A stretch of 37,057 nucleotides of DNA from Candidatus Gagatemarchaeum stordalenia (GCA_003164815.1 PLUF01000015.1:1-37057); one strand, 5' to 3'; counted from the stretch's first letter, positions 1 to 7,895 are shown. Numbers and translations are program-made. Notes: a model not told the origin generated them from the letters alone.

Positions 1-13
1 TCTCATTCAACAT
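1..13 (-). CDS. possible 5' end of a gene running off the left edge
   Basis: An ATG on the minus strand at 13-11 is followed by codons reading M-L-N-E to the window edge. An AT-rich box A-like element (minus strand ATTAAAAG, plus positions 34-41) lies 28 nt upstream, the same spacing seen before several leaderless genes here. Only four codons are visible, so no product can be named and the call rests on promoter spacing alone. Confidence 0.25.
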
Positions 14-33
14 CCAGTTGACAGGCAGGCCCG

Positions 34-41
34 CTTTTAAT
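34..41 (-). promoter_or_regulatory. candidate box A for the gene leaving the left edge
   Basis: The element reads ATTAAAAG on the minus strand. It is the only strongly AT-rich block at the correct distance from the ATG at 13. The remainder of 42-154 holds no gene I can support, only the 3' flank of the peptidase gene with a 14-bp palindrome at 123-136. Confidence 0.25.
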
Positions 42-122
42 CACGAATGTATGGATGGATTCTCAACGGAGTAACGGAGTCTGCTCATCCCCCTATAATT
101 GGTATGCGGGACACATACACAA

Positions 123-136
123 TAACGACGTCGTTA
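123..136. repeat. 14-bp perfect palindrome downstream of the peptidase gene
   Basis: TAACGACGTCGTTA is a perfect palindrome 18 bp beyond the peptidase stop codon, in AT-rich sequence. It could be a protein-binding site or part of a terminator, but it is not followed by a T tract on either strand, so no role is assigned. Confidence 0.35.
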
Positions 137-154
137 ATTACGTCCCAAAGCCTC

Positions 155-1408
155 TCAGAGGTACGCGCTGAGGTACGGTCCCACGACCACCGAGATGAGG
201 ATGAAGGCGAGCACCACCGTGACCGCGATCGTAATCCTGTTCGCGATGTCGTCGCTGATCCTGCCCCTGCCCACGCCGACCAGGAAACGCTCCAGCGCCT
301 GCCCTCCGTCCATCGGATAGATCGGGAGGTTGTTGAAGATGGCCAGGTTGAAGTTCACGAAGAAGAGCCAGAACAGCACGTTCTCCGCTATCGGGGTGAA
401 CGCGCCGAGCGGAGAAGTGTAGAAGACGCCGAGCTGAGTGGAGAACGGTATCTGGTATGCCACCCCGGGGAACGCGGGGGGTATGACGTAAAGAACCACC
501 GAACGCGAGTAGAAGTGGAGGTAGCTGCCTACGATTCCCGTGAGCCCTGAGTAGGGTATGTAGCTGACCCCGAGGTAGGGAGACGTCGTGTTCTGGTGGG
601 TCTGGGTGTTCTCCTGAATCGTCTCTCCTAGCTTCACGTTGGGTATGACCGTCGTCACTCCGTTGTTCCAGACTGTGATGTTGATCACCTGGAACGGCTG
701 AAGGCCGAACGAACCCAGGTCGTTGTTGGGGACGCCGTTTATCGCCACGATTATGTCGCCGGGGACTATCCCCGCGTGCAGCGCCGGCGACGGGAGCCCG
801 CTGGCATCCGCCTCAACGCCGACGATGGCCGAACCGTTCGCAGCCGGCACCATCGCGTTGACGGTGAGAAGGAGCAACCCGAGGCAGACTAGTCCGACGA
901 TGAAGTTTATCCCCGAGCCGGCCCCGAGTATCCTGAGCGAGTTGCGGGCCTTCGTCTCCTTCAGCGCCGTCTCGTCGAGCTCGACGAATGCGCCGAGGGG
1001 GATGAAGAAGAAGAATATCAGCCCCGCGGTCTTGACGGGGAGTCCGAGACTCCTCGCGACGATTCCGTGCGAGGCCTCGTGAATGACGACCGCCACGACT
1101 ATCGCGATCCATCCGTAGATGATCGGAACGTAGGGGTTGAGTCCCGGGAGGAGGAGGTTCGCGAGCGGAGTGATGGTCCGCACATAGCTGACGGTCGAAG
1201 CGCCCTTGGGCCCTAGGAAGATGAAGACTTCGGAGAGGATGAGGTACAGCGCTATCCCTCCGGAGATTGGCATGAGGTAGAGCATGAACCAGGCAAGGGG
1301 CTTCGTTATCTTGCGCTTCCCGAGGGTGTCCATGATCGACAGCCCTCGCTTGGTGCGCAGCATCACGATGCCATAATTGAATGTGAACCGCTTGTAGTCC
1401 TGCTCCAA
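155..1408 (-). CDS. site-2-protease-like membrane metallopeptidase (M50) with PDZ region
   Basis: This is probably an intramembrane zinc peptidase that cleaves membrane-anchored substrates. The HEASH zinc motif (HExxH) lies at about residues 110-114 inside a hydrophobic helix. The second M50 motif appears near the C-terminus as LPIYPMDGGQ, where the Asp supplies a metal ligand. Between them lies a PDZ-like segment (GIVPGDIIVAINGVP). Several hydrophobic segments flank these motifs, including an N-terminal pair and a last helix at the C-terminus. The frame is open up to a TTG at 1426. I prefer the TTG at 1408 because the box A centred near 1440 would place transcription start downstream of 1426; a start near 1363 is also possible. 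The gene diverges from the tRNA thiolation gene across a very short shared promoter region. The substrate cannot be inferred. Confidence 0.8.
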   Translation of the reverse strand: MEQDYKRFTFNYGIVMLRTKRGLSIMDTLGKRKITKPLAWFMLYLMPISGGIALYLILSEVFIFLGPKGASTVSYVRTITPLANLLLPGLNPYVPIIYGWIAIVVAVVIHEASHGIVARSLGLPVKTAGLIFFFFIPLGAFVELDETALKETKARNSLRILGAGSGINFIVGLVCLGLLLLTVNAMVPAANGSAIVGVEADASGLPSPALHAGIVPGDIIVAINGVPNNDLGSFGLQPFQVINITVWNNGVTTVIPNVKLGETIQENTQTHQNTTSPYLGVSYIPYSGLTGIVGSYLHFYSRSVVLYVIPPAFPGVAYQIPFSTQLGVFYTSPLGAFTPIAENVLFWLFFVNFNLAIFNNLPIYPMDGGQALERFLVGVGRGRISDDIANRITIAVTVVLAFILISVVVGPYLSAYL

Positions 1409-1417
1409 GTGCCAAAC

Positions 1418-1434
1418 TTCCGCCAAAGGCGGAA
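1418..1434. repeat. 17-bp inverted repeat in the divergent promoter region
   Basis: TTCCGCCAAAGGCGGAA forms a perfect 7-bp stem with a 3-nt spacer. It lies between the shared box A and the peptidase start, and immediately upstream of the box A as seen from the thiolation gene. The position suits an operator controlling one or both genes. The function is inferred from position only. Confidence 0.4.
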
Positions 1435-1436
1435 CT

Positions 1437-1444
1437 CTTTAAGC
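1437..1444. promoter_or_regulatory. near-palindromic box A shared by two divergent genes
   Basis: CTTTAAGC on the plus strand reads GCTTAAAG on the minus strand. It is the only AT-rich TATA-like element between the peptidase and the tRNA thiolation gene, and suitable TTG starts lie 35-43 nt away on both sides. A single site would have to serve both directions. Confidence 0.45.
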
Positions 1445-1480
1445 GTTCATCCACTTCGATTGAAGCAAGCGGTATCTGGA

Positions 1481-2413
1481 TTGGAGTGCGTGAGATGTGG
1501 GGGCGGCGCATACTACACTCGGAGGTACTCAGGCGAGGTGCTGTGCGCGGCCTGCTTCAAGGCCTCGATAGTCGAGAAGACCAGGAAGACCATCTCCCGC
1601 TTCAGCATGCTGCGCTACGGTGACAAGGTCGGCGTGGCGGTCTCCGGGGGCAAGGACAGCCTCGCGCTCCTCCGCATACTCCACGCCCTCAGCGAGAAGA
1701 AGCGATACGAGCTCGCCGTCCTGACGGTGGACGAAGGCGTGGAGGGGTACCGAGAGGAGTCGATCGAGCACTCGGCGGCCCTCACGAAGGAGCTAGGACT
1801 GGAACAGGTGGTGGTCTCGTACAAGGAACTCTATGGTTTCGACCTCGACCACGCGCTCGCTTGGAAGGACGAGCGCGAGATCTCGTCGTGCAGCATGTGC
1901 GGGGTCTTCAGGAGACGCGCGATCGACGAGGCGGCGGTCAGGGCCCGGGTGACGGTCATCGCGACCGCGCACAACCTGGACGACTACGTACAGACCTTCA
2001 TGATGAACCTGATGCACGGCGACGTCGACAGACTCGGATGGACCGACCCCCGGGTGACAGACGCGGACTTCCCGCTCCGGCGCGTCAAGCCCTTCATGGA
2101 GATATACGAGGAGGAGGTCGCACTATACGCCCACCTCTCCGGGCTCCCCTTCCAGAGTGCCAGTTGCCCGTACATGCACGAGGGGCTCAGGAGCGAGGTG
2201 AGGGACTACCTCAACGAGCTGGAGGTCGGGCACCCCGGCATGAAGAACGTCCTCCTGAACTCGGCGCTGTCGATCGCATCGAAGCTCTCCGTATCGAAGA
2301 GTCCCAGCCCGGTGCCGTGCACCCTCTGCGGCCACCCCTCCTCCGCAGGGCTATGCAACGTCTGCAGGATGAAGCAGCTGGTCGAACAGCACACTAAATA
2401 TACTCCAGAATAG
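1481..2413 (+). CDS. tRNA 2-thiolation ATP-pyrophosphatase (Ncs6/CTU1/TtuA family)
   Basis: This enzyme adenylates a uridine (or cytidine) in tRNA and inserts sulfur. The order is an N-terminal zinc finger (CVRC near residues 3-6, CAAC at 22-25), a PP-loop ATP site (SGGKDS at about 55-60), a conserved CSMC-G-FRRR segment, and a C-terminal zinc finger (CTLCG and CNVC). These features fit the Ncs6/TtuA group rather than bacterial TtcA. The start is set at TTG 1481 because the product then begins M-E-C-V-R-C, as expected for the finger; an in-frame TTG at 1460 is the alternative. Which tRNA position is modified (U34 or U54) cannot be decided from sequence alone. The 3' end of the gene carries the promoter of the SRP RNA gene. 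Confidence 0.85.
   Translation: MECVRCGGGAYYTRRYSGEVLCAACFKASIVEKTRKTISRFSMLRYGDKVGVAVSGGKDSLALLRILHALSEKKRYELAVLTVDEGVEGYREESIEHSAALTKELGLEQVVVSYKELYGFDLDHALAWKDEREISSCSMCGVFRRRAIDEAAVRARVTVIATAHNLDDYVQTFMMNLMHGDVDRLGWTDPRVTDADFPLRRVKPFMEIYEEEVALYAHLSGLPFQSASCPYMHEGLRSEVRDYLNELEVGHPGMKNVLLNSALSIASKLSVSKSPSPVPCTLCGHPSSAGLCNVCRMKQLVEQHTKYTPE
2395..2402 (+). promoter_or_regulatory. box A for SRP RNA, inside the end of the thiolation gene
   Basis: TAAATATA overlaps the last codons of the upstream gene and lies about 28 nt before the predicted SRP RNA 5' end at 2425. That is the expected TATA-box spacing in archaea. Confidence 0.6.
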
Positions 2414-2424
2414 TCCGCGACCTC

Positions 2425-2742
2425 GGTGGCGGGTAGGGCAGGGAGGCTAGCCGTCTCCCGATAGGCTGAAACCGGCTTTACGCAGTGGCCAGCAACCGTC
2501 GGGTAAAGCCATCTCTCCTTCTACCTACGCACTTGGGCGGGCTGATCTCACGCCGGAGCGGGTGGTCGTGAGGAGCAGGTCCCTCGAAGGAGGGGCTCTG
2601 ACTCTGGATCGCCGAACCGGGCGAGATCCGGGAGGGAGCAGCCCTAAGGTGACGCGGTTACGCTGCTCCGTCTACGTGGGGGACCGCCGAATGTGCGGGA
2701 CTGGGGGAGGCCGAGGTGACGAACGCCGGCGGGGCTGCCACC
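2425..2742 (+). ncRNA. signal recognition particle (SRP) 7S RNA
   Basis: This is the RNA scaffold of the SRP, which binds SRP19 and SRP54 and targets nascent membrane proteins. The SRP54-binding helix 8 is visible at about 2624-2648: a GNRA-type loop in CCGGGAGGG followed by the signature AGCAGCC. The ends pair through GGTGGC at 2425-2430 and GCCACC at 2737-2742, closing the long archaeal helix. The length of about 318 nt fits archaeal SRP RNA. A box A lies 28 nt upstream and a T5 run follows at 2745. Exact ends are inferred from this pairing. No convincing protein gene overlaps it. Confidence 0.85.
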
Positions 2743-2744
2743 AC

Positions 2745-2749
2745 TTTTT
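2745..2749 (+). terminator. T-run terminator after SRP RNA
   Basis: A TTTTT tract follows the closing stem of the SRP RNA directly. Short T tracts are the usual intrinsic stop signal in archaea. Confidence 0.5.
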
Positions 2750-2768
2750 CCCTCCGGCCTCAGAGTTC

Positions 2769-2775
2769 TTAAATT
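2769..2775 (+). promoter_or_regulatory. box A for tRNA-Ser
   Basis: TTAAATT sits 30 nt upstream of the first base of the tRNA, separate from the SRP RNA, so the tRNA appears to have its own promoter. Confidence 0.5.
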
Positions 2776-2798
2776 GCCGACGGTATCGGGCCACTCGG

Positions 2799-2882
2799 GC
2801 AGGGGTAGCCAAGCCTGGTATGGCGCGGGATTGCTAATCCCGTGTTCGCAAGAATTCGTGGGTTCAAATCCCACCCCCTGCG
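2799..2882 (+). tRNA. tRNA-Ser (anticodon GCU)
   Basis: The cloverleaf is complete. The acceptor stem GCAGGGG pairs with CCCCTGC at 2875-2881. The anticodon stem CGGGA/TCCCG encloses the loop TTGCTAA with anticodon GCT at 2833-2835. A long class II variable arm (2843-2857) and T stem GTGGG/CCCAC follow. The discriminator is G at 2882, as expected for serine. CCA is not encoded. No intron is seen. Confidence 0.93.
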
Positions 2883-2906
2883 CTCCCGTCTTGCCTTCGC
2901 GCGACG

Positions 2907-3791
2907 CTACCCTTTCTGGGAAATCCCCAATTCTGACTCTAACCTGGTCTTCTTCCTCTCAATCGTTAGACCAATTTCCCGATGGAATGTGTTCAGACAT
3001 CTATGTCTAACGTAAATGTCGTAGCAATCAGCATTCCTCACATATGACTTTCCTCTGTTAGTGAGAATTGTACCCTTCATTGTAGTTAGATGAGGCCCTG
3101 TAGTTTCGATTTCAAAAAACTTGGCGAGGAGTTCTTGCACATATCGAAGCAGCTCCAAGTCAGAATTCACTGCCGTCAGTTTCCCGGCACCACTTACACA
3201 ACCCTCCGAATCAAAGAACCCCCTTACGAAAGCAGAGGCACAGCCCTTATCGTGTTCTATGAACGCCTTCTTACGGTCCAGACTCTGCGAGAGGAACTTG
3301 TGCAGCAAGTAGCTCCCGAACTCGACCTCGGTCTCTCGAGCCTTCTTGCCTTTCCACAGACGATGAGGTGGACACCCCAGTACCTTGGAGACAGCCTGGT
3401 TGAATGACTCTACGAACTCACGGTCGACTGCCCTCAATCTGATTCTGTATTGGTAGCTCTTGGCTTTGACATTCAGGAATCCGTCTCCGGTCTCCGTCCC
3501 TATCACATAGGCAAGTTATGGGGTAGGCCGCGCCACGAACGGATGCGCGGACCTAAGCGGGTCTGAGGTTCCCCTTGTCCAGTACGAGATTGTGCTCTTG
3601 GGAAGGCTGACGCCGCGGTCATTCTTGATTTCGTCGATGATTTGGCTATAAGTGCGTCCTCTCATGCGCAACTCCCTGACTTCCTCTCGGAGAGATATTC
3701 TGACATCTAGCTTCTGAAACCTTCTTCCTCCCGACTCGATTTCTGGGGAGGCTTCACCCCTAGGAAGACCAGTTTCGGGCTCAGTATCCAC
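2907..3791 (-). pseudogene. LAGLIDADG homing endonuclease with HTH domain, broken by an in-frame TAA
   Basis: Two open stretches lie in one frame, separated only by a TAA codon at 3518-3516. The upstream part (from GTG 3791, 91 residues) contains a helix-turn-helix like that found before archaeal LAGLIDADG domains (YSQIIDEIKN, then LPKSTISYW). The downstream part starts right after the stop with LAYVIGTETGDG, a first LAGLIDADG motif, and later has a second, FVRGFFDSEGCV. Both catalytic acids are present, so this would be a monomeric two-motif enzyme. Base composition is more AT-rich than its neighbours, suggesting transfer. The downstream half could be translated alone from the GTG at 3506, which would lose the leucine-alanine start of motif 1. 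I call it a recent nonsense pseudogene; readthrough or a sequencing error cannot be excluded. It lies downstream of hisI on the same strand. Confidence 0.75.
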
Positions 3792-3813
3792 ACCCCGCTA
3801 GTGTATCAGAGCA

Positions 3814-3819
3814 TTTAAG
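3814..3819 (-). promoter_or_regulatory. box A of the broken homing-endonuclease gene
   Basis: Minus-strand CTTAAA (plus TTTAAG) begins 28 nt before the GTG at 3791, the leaderless spacing seen elsewhere here. It lies in the 39-nt gap after hisI, so the endonuclease seems to carry its own promoter rather than depend on the his operon. Confidence 0.45.
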
Positions 3820-3830
3820 CGCCAGCCGTC

Positions 3831-4160
3831 TCACTGGATTTCTCTGAAGAAGCAGGTCTCGTTCCCGGTATGGCACGCCGGCCCGGACTGGTCCACGACA
3901 TAGAGCAGGGTGTCCCCGTCGCAGTCGATCAGCACGTCGTGCACCTTCTGGACGTTCCCTGACTCCTCGCCCTTCTTCCAGAGCTTGTTCCTGCTCCGGC
4001 TCCAGTAGTGGGCCAGGTGCGTCTCCAGGGTGAGTCTCACCGCCTGTTCGTTAGCGTAGGCCACCATCAGTACCTTCCCAGAGGTGGCCTCCTGGGTTAC
4101 CACCGGGACCAGCCCGTCCCCCTTTGCGAAGTCTATCTCCGTGATCGCGGCCTGATTCAA
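3831..4160 (-). CDS. hisI: phosphoribosyl-AMP cyclohydrolase
   Basis: This enzyme hydrolyses the adenine ring of phosphoribosyl-AMP in the third step of histidine synthesis. At 109 residues it is the cyclohydrolase domain alone, without the HisE pyrophosphohydrolase fused in many bacteria. The zinc and magnesium ligands are visible: C80, D81, D83, C96 and C103, with the [16 protein letters not shown] segment upstream. It starts at TTG 4160, whose last two bases overlap the hisF TGA (TTGA), implying coupled translation. It is the last gene of the his operon. No hisE gene is present in the window, so it must lie elsewhere. Confidence 0.93.
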   Translation of the reverse strand: MNQAAITEIDFAKGDGLVPVVTQEATSGKVLMVAYANEQAVRLTLETHLAHYWSRSRNKLWKKGEESGNVQKVHDVLIDCDGDTLLYVVDQSGPACHTGNETCFFREIQ

Positions 4161-4915
4161 GGTCTCACCACGACGTCTCTCGCCCTAAGATAATCTTTCA
4201 CCTGCCCCACGGTGAGCTCCCGATAGTGGAAGAGGGACGCAGCCAGGGCCGCGTCGCATCCGCCGTCACGGAACGCCTCCAGGAAGTGTTCGAGTTTACC
4301 CGCACCCCCGCTCGCGACGACCGGAACGTTGACCCTCGACGTGATCTCCCTGAGCAGGCCGATGTCGTATCCCCTCTTGGTCCCGTCCCTGTCAATCGAA
4401 GTGACCAGCAGCTCGCCGGCCCCGAGTCCCTCGGCGCGCTTCGCCCACTCCCCTGCCAAAAGGCCGGTGGGCCTCGTCGCAGAGTGGCTGAAGACCTCGT
4501 AGCCTCTGTCCGTGCTCCTCACGTCGATCGCGAGGACCACGCACTGAGAGCCGAAGACCTCTGCGAGCCTAGTGATTAGCCCGGGCCTGAGTATCGCCGC
4601 GGTGTTCACTGCGACCTTGTCGGCGCCGCTGCAGAGAGCCAGCCTCGCGTCGCTCATGGTCCGGATCCCTCCGCCCACCGTGAACGGGATGTCAAGGTTC
4701 GCGGCCACCTTCCTGACGAGCGAGCGGAGGGTAGCCCGCTTCTCCAGGCTCGCGGTGATGTCGAGGAAGACGATCTCGTCCGCGCCCTCGTCCCTGTACC
4801 TCTCCGCCAGCTCGACGGGGTCCCCTGCATCCCTTAGCCCCTCGAACTTCACCCCCTTGACCACCCTCCCGCCCTTTACGTCCAGACAGGGGACTATCCT
4901 CTTGGCGAGGGGCAT
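4157..4915 (-). CDS. hisF: imidazole glycerol phosphate synthase, cyclase subunit
   Basis: HisF takes ammonia from HisH and converts PRFAR to imidazole glycerol phosphate and AICAR. The (beta-alpha)8 barrel begins [13 protein letters not shown] with the catalytic Asp at residue 12. The second catalytic Asp lies in the [12 protein letters not shown] segment. Phosphate-binding loops VGGGIR and ASGGAG are both present. The 252-residue length is typical. It begins 1 nt inside the hisA stop codon (TGATG) and is followed by hisI with a 4-nt overlap. Its partner HisH is two genes upstream. Confidence 0.95.
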   Translation of the reverse strand: MPLAKRIVPCLDVKGGRVVKGVKFEGLRDAGDPVELAERYRDEGADEIVFLDITASLEKRATLRSLVRKVAANLDIPFTVGGGIRTMSDARLALCSGADKVAVNTAAILRPGLITRLAEVFGSQCVVLAIDVRSTDRGYEVFSHSATRPTGLLAGEWAKRAEGLGAGELLVTSIDRDGTKRGYDIGLLREITSRVNVPVVASGGAGKLEHFLEAFRDGGCDAALAASLFHYRELTVGQVKDYLRARDVVVRP

Positions 4916-5628
4916 CAGGCGACCCTCCCCTTCGCGTCTCCCAGCTTTACCGTCTCCTCGTAGAGCGCCCTTCCTATGATTGCGGCCGCCGCGCCTGCCC
5001 GTTCCAGGTCCAGAAGGTCGCTGACGTCGCGGATTCCCCCGGACGCCGTTATCTTCATCCGCGTCGCGAACGCGAGCTCCCTGACCGTCGCGACGTCGGG
5101 CCCCGTCTTCATTCCGTCTCTCCCCACGGCGGTCGTGAGCAGGTTCCTGAAGCCCTGCGCCTCAAGTCCCTTGGCCGCGGCGACGATGGGTATCCCCTGG
5201 CTCTCCTTCCATCCCCTGGTCACTATCATCCCGTCCTTGTAGTCGGCCGCGACGATCACCTTCTCCGGTCCGTGGGCGCCGACGATGGACTGGGCCGCGG
5301 CCGGGTCGCTGAACGCCAGCGTCCCCAAGACGACCCTCGAAGCGCCGTCCCCCAGCCAACCGTCCGCCGCCTCCGCGCTCCGGATCCCGCCTCCCACCTG
5401 CACCGGCACCCTCGATTCCTTGATGATCCTACGCGCCACCTCGGCGTTGGACCCCGTGCCGAACGCCGCGTCGAGGTCGACCACGTGCAGTCCGTGAGCC
5501 CCTTCGTCCTGCCATCTCTCCGCTAACCGGAGCGGGCTCTCGTCCCAGACTGTCCTCTCCTTCGCCCTCCCCTGGACCAGGGTCACGGCGGACCCCTCCA
5601 TCAGGTCGATCGCCGCCCAGAGCTCCAT
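4915..5628 (-). CDS. hisA: ProFAR isomerase (HisA)
   Basis: HisA performs the Amadori rearrangement of ProFAR to PRFAR. It is a half-barrel-duplication TIM protein related to HisF. The catalytic Asp is residue 8 (AAIDLMEG), and the partner acid lies in AVGRDGMKTGPD. The phosphate loops QVGGGIR and ASGGIR are present. Length (237) is normal. Tryptophan synthesis would need TrpF or a bifunctional PriA-like activity, but this protein reads as an ordinary HisA. It is placed between hisH and hisF with gaps of 4 nt and a 1-nt overlap. Confidence 0.93.
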   Translation of the reverse strand: MELWAAIDLMEGSAVTLVQGRAKERTVWDESPLRLAERWQDEGAHGLHVVDLDAAFGTGSNAEVARRIIKESRVPVQVGGGIRSAEAADGWLGDGASRVVLGTLAFSDPAAAQSIVGAHGPEKVIVAADYKDGMIVTRGWKESQGIPIVAAAKGLEAQGFRNLLTTAVGRDGMKTGPDVATVRELAFATRMKITASGGIRDVSDLLDLERAGAAAAIIGRALYEETVKLGDAKGRVA

Positions 5629-5632
5629 GCCG

Positions 5633-6232
5633 CTACCTCCTCACCGCTCGGATGAAGTTCTGGAGGACCCTCCGGCCGACTGTCCCCGACTTCTCGGGGT
5701 GGAACTGTGTCCCGTAGATGTTCTTCTGGGCGACGAGGGCCGGATACTCGACGCCGTAGCTGGTCGTGGCTGCCACCGACCCTCCCTTCGCGTCCGGGAC
5801 GAAAGAGTTGACGTAGTACACCCACGAGCCGTCCGGCACCCCATCCGTGAAATCGCCCTCCCTCCTCAGGCTGAGCGTGTTCCACCCTATCTGCGGTACC
5901 TTGACCGTGGGGGGGAAGCGCCTCACCCTTCCCGGGAGCAGGGAGAGCCCCTTGGCAGACCCCTCCTCGCTCGATGAGTAGAAGAGCTGGAGCCCCAGGC
6001 AGATCCCCAGCACGGGCTTGCCCGAGTCTATGACCTCCCGGGCCCTCTCCATCGGGAGGGTCTTCGCTGCCTGATCGAAGCTCCCCACCCCCGGGAGTAT
6101 GATCGCGTCGGCCTCCTCGATTCCGGCCCCGGTCTTGGTCACGCTCGGGGTCACCCCCTCCCTCTTCAGCGCGGCCTGTATGCTGTAGAGGTTCCCGGCT
6201 CCGTAGTTGAAGACCTTGAACCTCAAGGTCAC
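5633..6232 (-). CDS. hisH: imidazole glycerol phosphate synthase, glutaminase subunit
   Basis: This class I amidotransferase supplies ammonia to HisF. The nucleophile is C78 in GICLGLQL, and the His-Glu pair is in FHPEKS (about residues 178-180). The N-terminus NYGAGNLYSI and the oxyanion region LPGVGSFDQA are typical. It starts at GTG 6232, overlapping the hisB stop codon by GTGA, so translation is probably coupled. At 199 residues it is full length. Confidence 0.95.
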   Translation of the reverse strand: MTLRFKVFNYGAGNLYSIQAALKREGVTPSVTKTGAGIEEADAIILPGVGSFDQAAKTLPMERAREVIDSGKPVLGICLGLQLFYSSSEEGSAKGLSLLPGRVRRFPPTVKVPQIGWNTLSLRREGDFTDGVPDGSWVYYVNSFVPDAKGGSVAATTSYGVEYPALVAQKNIYGTQFHPEKSGTVGRRVLQNFIRAVRR

Positions 6233-6807
6233 ATCGCGCCCTTGGAGGAGGGCGGCTCCTTGGCGCGTCTGGGGTCGGGGGCCGCGGCCCTGCGGAACGA
6301 GAGGGCGACACCCTTCACGGCGGCCTCGAACTTGTGGTGGTCGTTCTTCCCGTCGAGCATCTTCACGTGCACCGTCGAGCCCAGGCTAGTCGCCAGGGAC
6401 ACGAAGAAGTGCTCGAGGTCCTCCCTTGGGGCGTCCTCTACCATCACGCGCTCCAGCCCGAGCTGTATGGATGAATAGGGCCTCTTGACCAGGTCGATGC
6501 TTACCAGAGCGAGCGCGTCGTCCATCGGCACGATTGCGTGTCCGAAGCGGGTTATCCCGGCCCGGTCGGAGAGCGCGTTGCTTAGCCCCTGCCCGAGAGC
6601 GAGCGCCACATCCTCCACAAGGTGGTGCTGGAGGTCGCCATCCGCCCTCACCCTGAGGTCGACCAGGCTGTGGGTGGCGAAGGAATCGAGCATGTGGTCG
6701 AGGAACTTCACCCCCGTCTTGCAGTCCGACTTTCCCGTCCCGTCGATGTCGACGGTCAGTTCGATTTGCGTCTCTTTGGTCTTCCTCTGGAGTCTGGCTC
6801 TTCTCAT
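6229..6807 (-). CDS. hisB: imidazoleglycerol-phosphate dehydratase
   Basis: This enzyme dehydrates imidazole glycerol phosphate to imidazole acetol phosphate. The Mn-binding motifs are duplicated as expected: FLDHMLDSFATHS and HHLVEDVALALGQ in the first half, and a later KNDHHKFEAAVKG. It is the dehydratase alone (192 residues) without a fused phosphatase; the HAD gene immediately upstream may provide the phosphatase. It overlaps both neighbours by 4 nt. Confidence 0.95.
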   Translation of the reverse strand: MRRARLQRKTKETQIELTVDIDGTGKSDCKTGVKFLDHMLDSFATHSLVDLRVRADGDLQHHLVEDVALALGQGLSNALSDRAGITRFGHAIVPMDDALALVSIDLVKRPYSSIQLGLERVMVEDAPREDLEHFFVSLATSLGSTVHVKMLDGKNDHHKFEAAVKGVALSFRRAAAPDPRRAKEPPSSKGAM

Positions 6808-7895
6808 CTTCGGATCATCTCTAGCACATCGGGCACCTGGCTGACGGAGTTGACGAGCAGGTCAGAGTCGGTGCGGGTGAAATACGAGACCTGCGCTCTC
6901 TCGTCGAACGAGCTGCCGCAGATTCCGGCGAAGCAGATGGACCGATAGCGCCTTCGGGCGTCGTCCACCATCAGCCTGTCCTCCGCCGAGTCCCCGACAT
7001 AGAGCATGGCGTCCGCCGAGAGGACCTCGTGAGCCCGGACCAGGCTCGCTCCGCTCGGCTTGCTGTACTTGGCCATCTCGGAGGCGACCCCCGGGTCGAT
7101 TTCCCCGTCCCCGATGTAGACCGAGGCGTCCCTCTCGAAGTACTGGAGGAGCCGGCCCAGCGTGTGCCTGACGGCGACGAACGACCTGCCAGTGGCAATC
7201 GCCATCTTCTTCCCGCCGACGATCTTCCTGAAGCGGACAAGGTCCTCGCGGCTGATGAGCAGGGTCTCCCTATCTATGAGTCCTTCGTCGTTCCATACCG
7301 ATGGCCGGAAGCCGTAGATCTTCCGGAAGAGCTCACCGCCGTAGTAAATCTGGTCGAAGGTGGCCGCCAACCTGCTGTCCCTGGCGGTCCCCGGGAAGCC
7401 GAGGTACCGTCGGAGCTCTTCCACCGAGTCTGACTCCAGTCCGCCACGACGGAGGTAGCTGTCGACCGACCTGTGTCCTGCCAGCCTGTTCCTCGATGCG
7501 AAGCTATCGACCAACTCGGCGAGCGCGGCGACGATGCGACCGACCTGACCCTCCCTCCCGCGGGCCTCTCTCCGTGTCCGCTCGATGGCCACCTCGGAGA
7601 GGAGCGACAGGGCGTATGTGGTCTCCCAGTCGCTGTTGAACCCCCCCGTGCTCCGGACCTCGAGGATCATCTTCCCTCCGACTTCCTCGATCGGCAGCTC
7701 CACGCCCGAGAAACCCTCGACCATCGCCTCGACGGTCTTCATTATCGTTGCGTCGTAGGACTCGCGCACGTCTATCAGCGTCCCGTCGCAGTCGAAGACG
7801 ACGGCGTCGACCTTCCTGAGAAGGTCCCTCGAACCGGGGCGCAGCAGGGCGGGCACGCCGCCTGGATCCACCGTTTCGTAGCTGGCTTCCTTCAT
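6804..7895 (-). CDS. HAD-family hydrolase, candidate histidinol-phosphate phosphatase
   Basis: The HAD motif I is FDCDGTLID (nucleophile D35, acid/base D37) and the metal-binding motif IV is YVGDSAEDRLMVDDA. At 363 residues it is longer than simple subfamily IA phosphatases; the cap region between about 60 and 220 is large. It sits between hisD and hisB with ATGA overlaps on both sides, so it is made together with the pathway. Histidinol phosphate phosphatase is the only dephosphorylation in the pathway, and no other candidate is present, so that role is the best inference. HAD proteins of this kind are known next to his genes in other archaea. Substrate is not shown by sequence. Confidence 0.7.
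   Translation of the reverse strand: MKEASYETVDPGGVPALLRPGSRDLLRKVDAVVFDCDGTLIDVRESYDATIMKTVEAMVEGFSGVELPIEEVGGKMILEVRSTGGFNSDWETTYALSLLSEVAIERTRREARGREGQVGRIVAALAELVDSFASRNRLAGHRSVDSYLRRGGLESDSVEELRRYLGFPGTARDSRLAATFDQIYYGGELFRKIYGFRPSVWNDEGLIDRETLLISREDLVRFRKIVGGKKMAIATGRSFVAVRHTLGRLLQYFERDASVYIGDGEIDPGVASEMAKYSKPSGASLVRAHEVLSADAMLYVGDSAEDRLMVDDARRRYRSICFAGICGSSFDERAQVSYFTRTDSDLLVNSVSQVPDVLEMIRR

Noticed and set aside
47-550. Plus-strand open frame across the 3' half of the peptidase gene
   Set aside because: It is antisense to a well-supported gene, has a composition rich in charged residues typical of shadow frames in GC-rich DNA and no domain.
2562-2837. Open frame inside the SRP RNA and tRNA-Ser region
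   Set aside because: The region is explained by two RNA genes; the frame has no recognisable protein feature.
3516-3518. Readthrough of the in-frame stop with a special amino acid
   Set aside because: The stop is TAA, not the TAG or TGA used for pyrrolysine or selenocysteine, and no recoding signal is visible.
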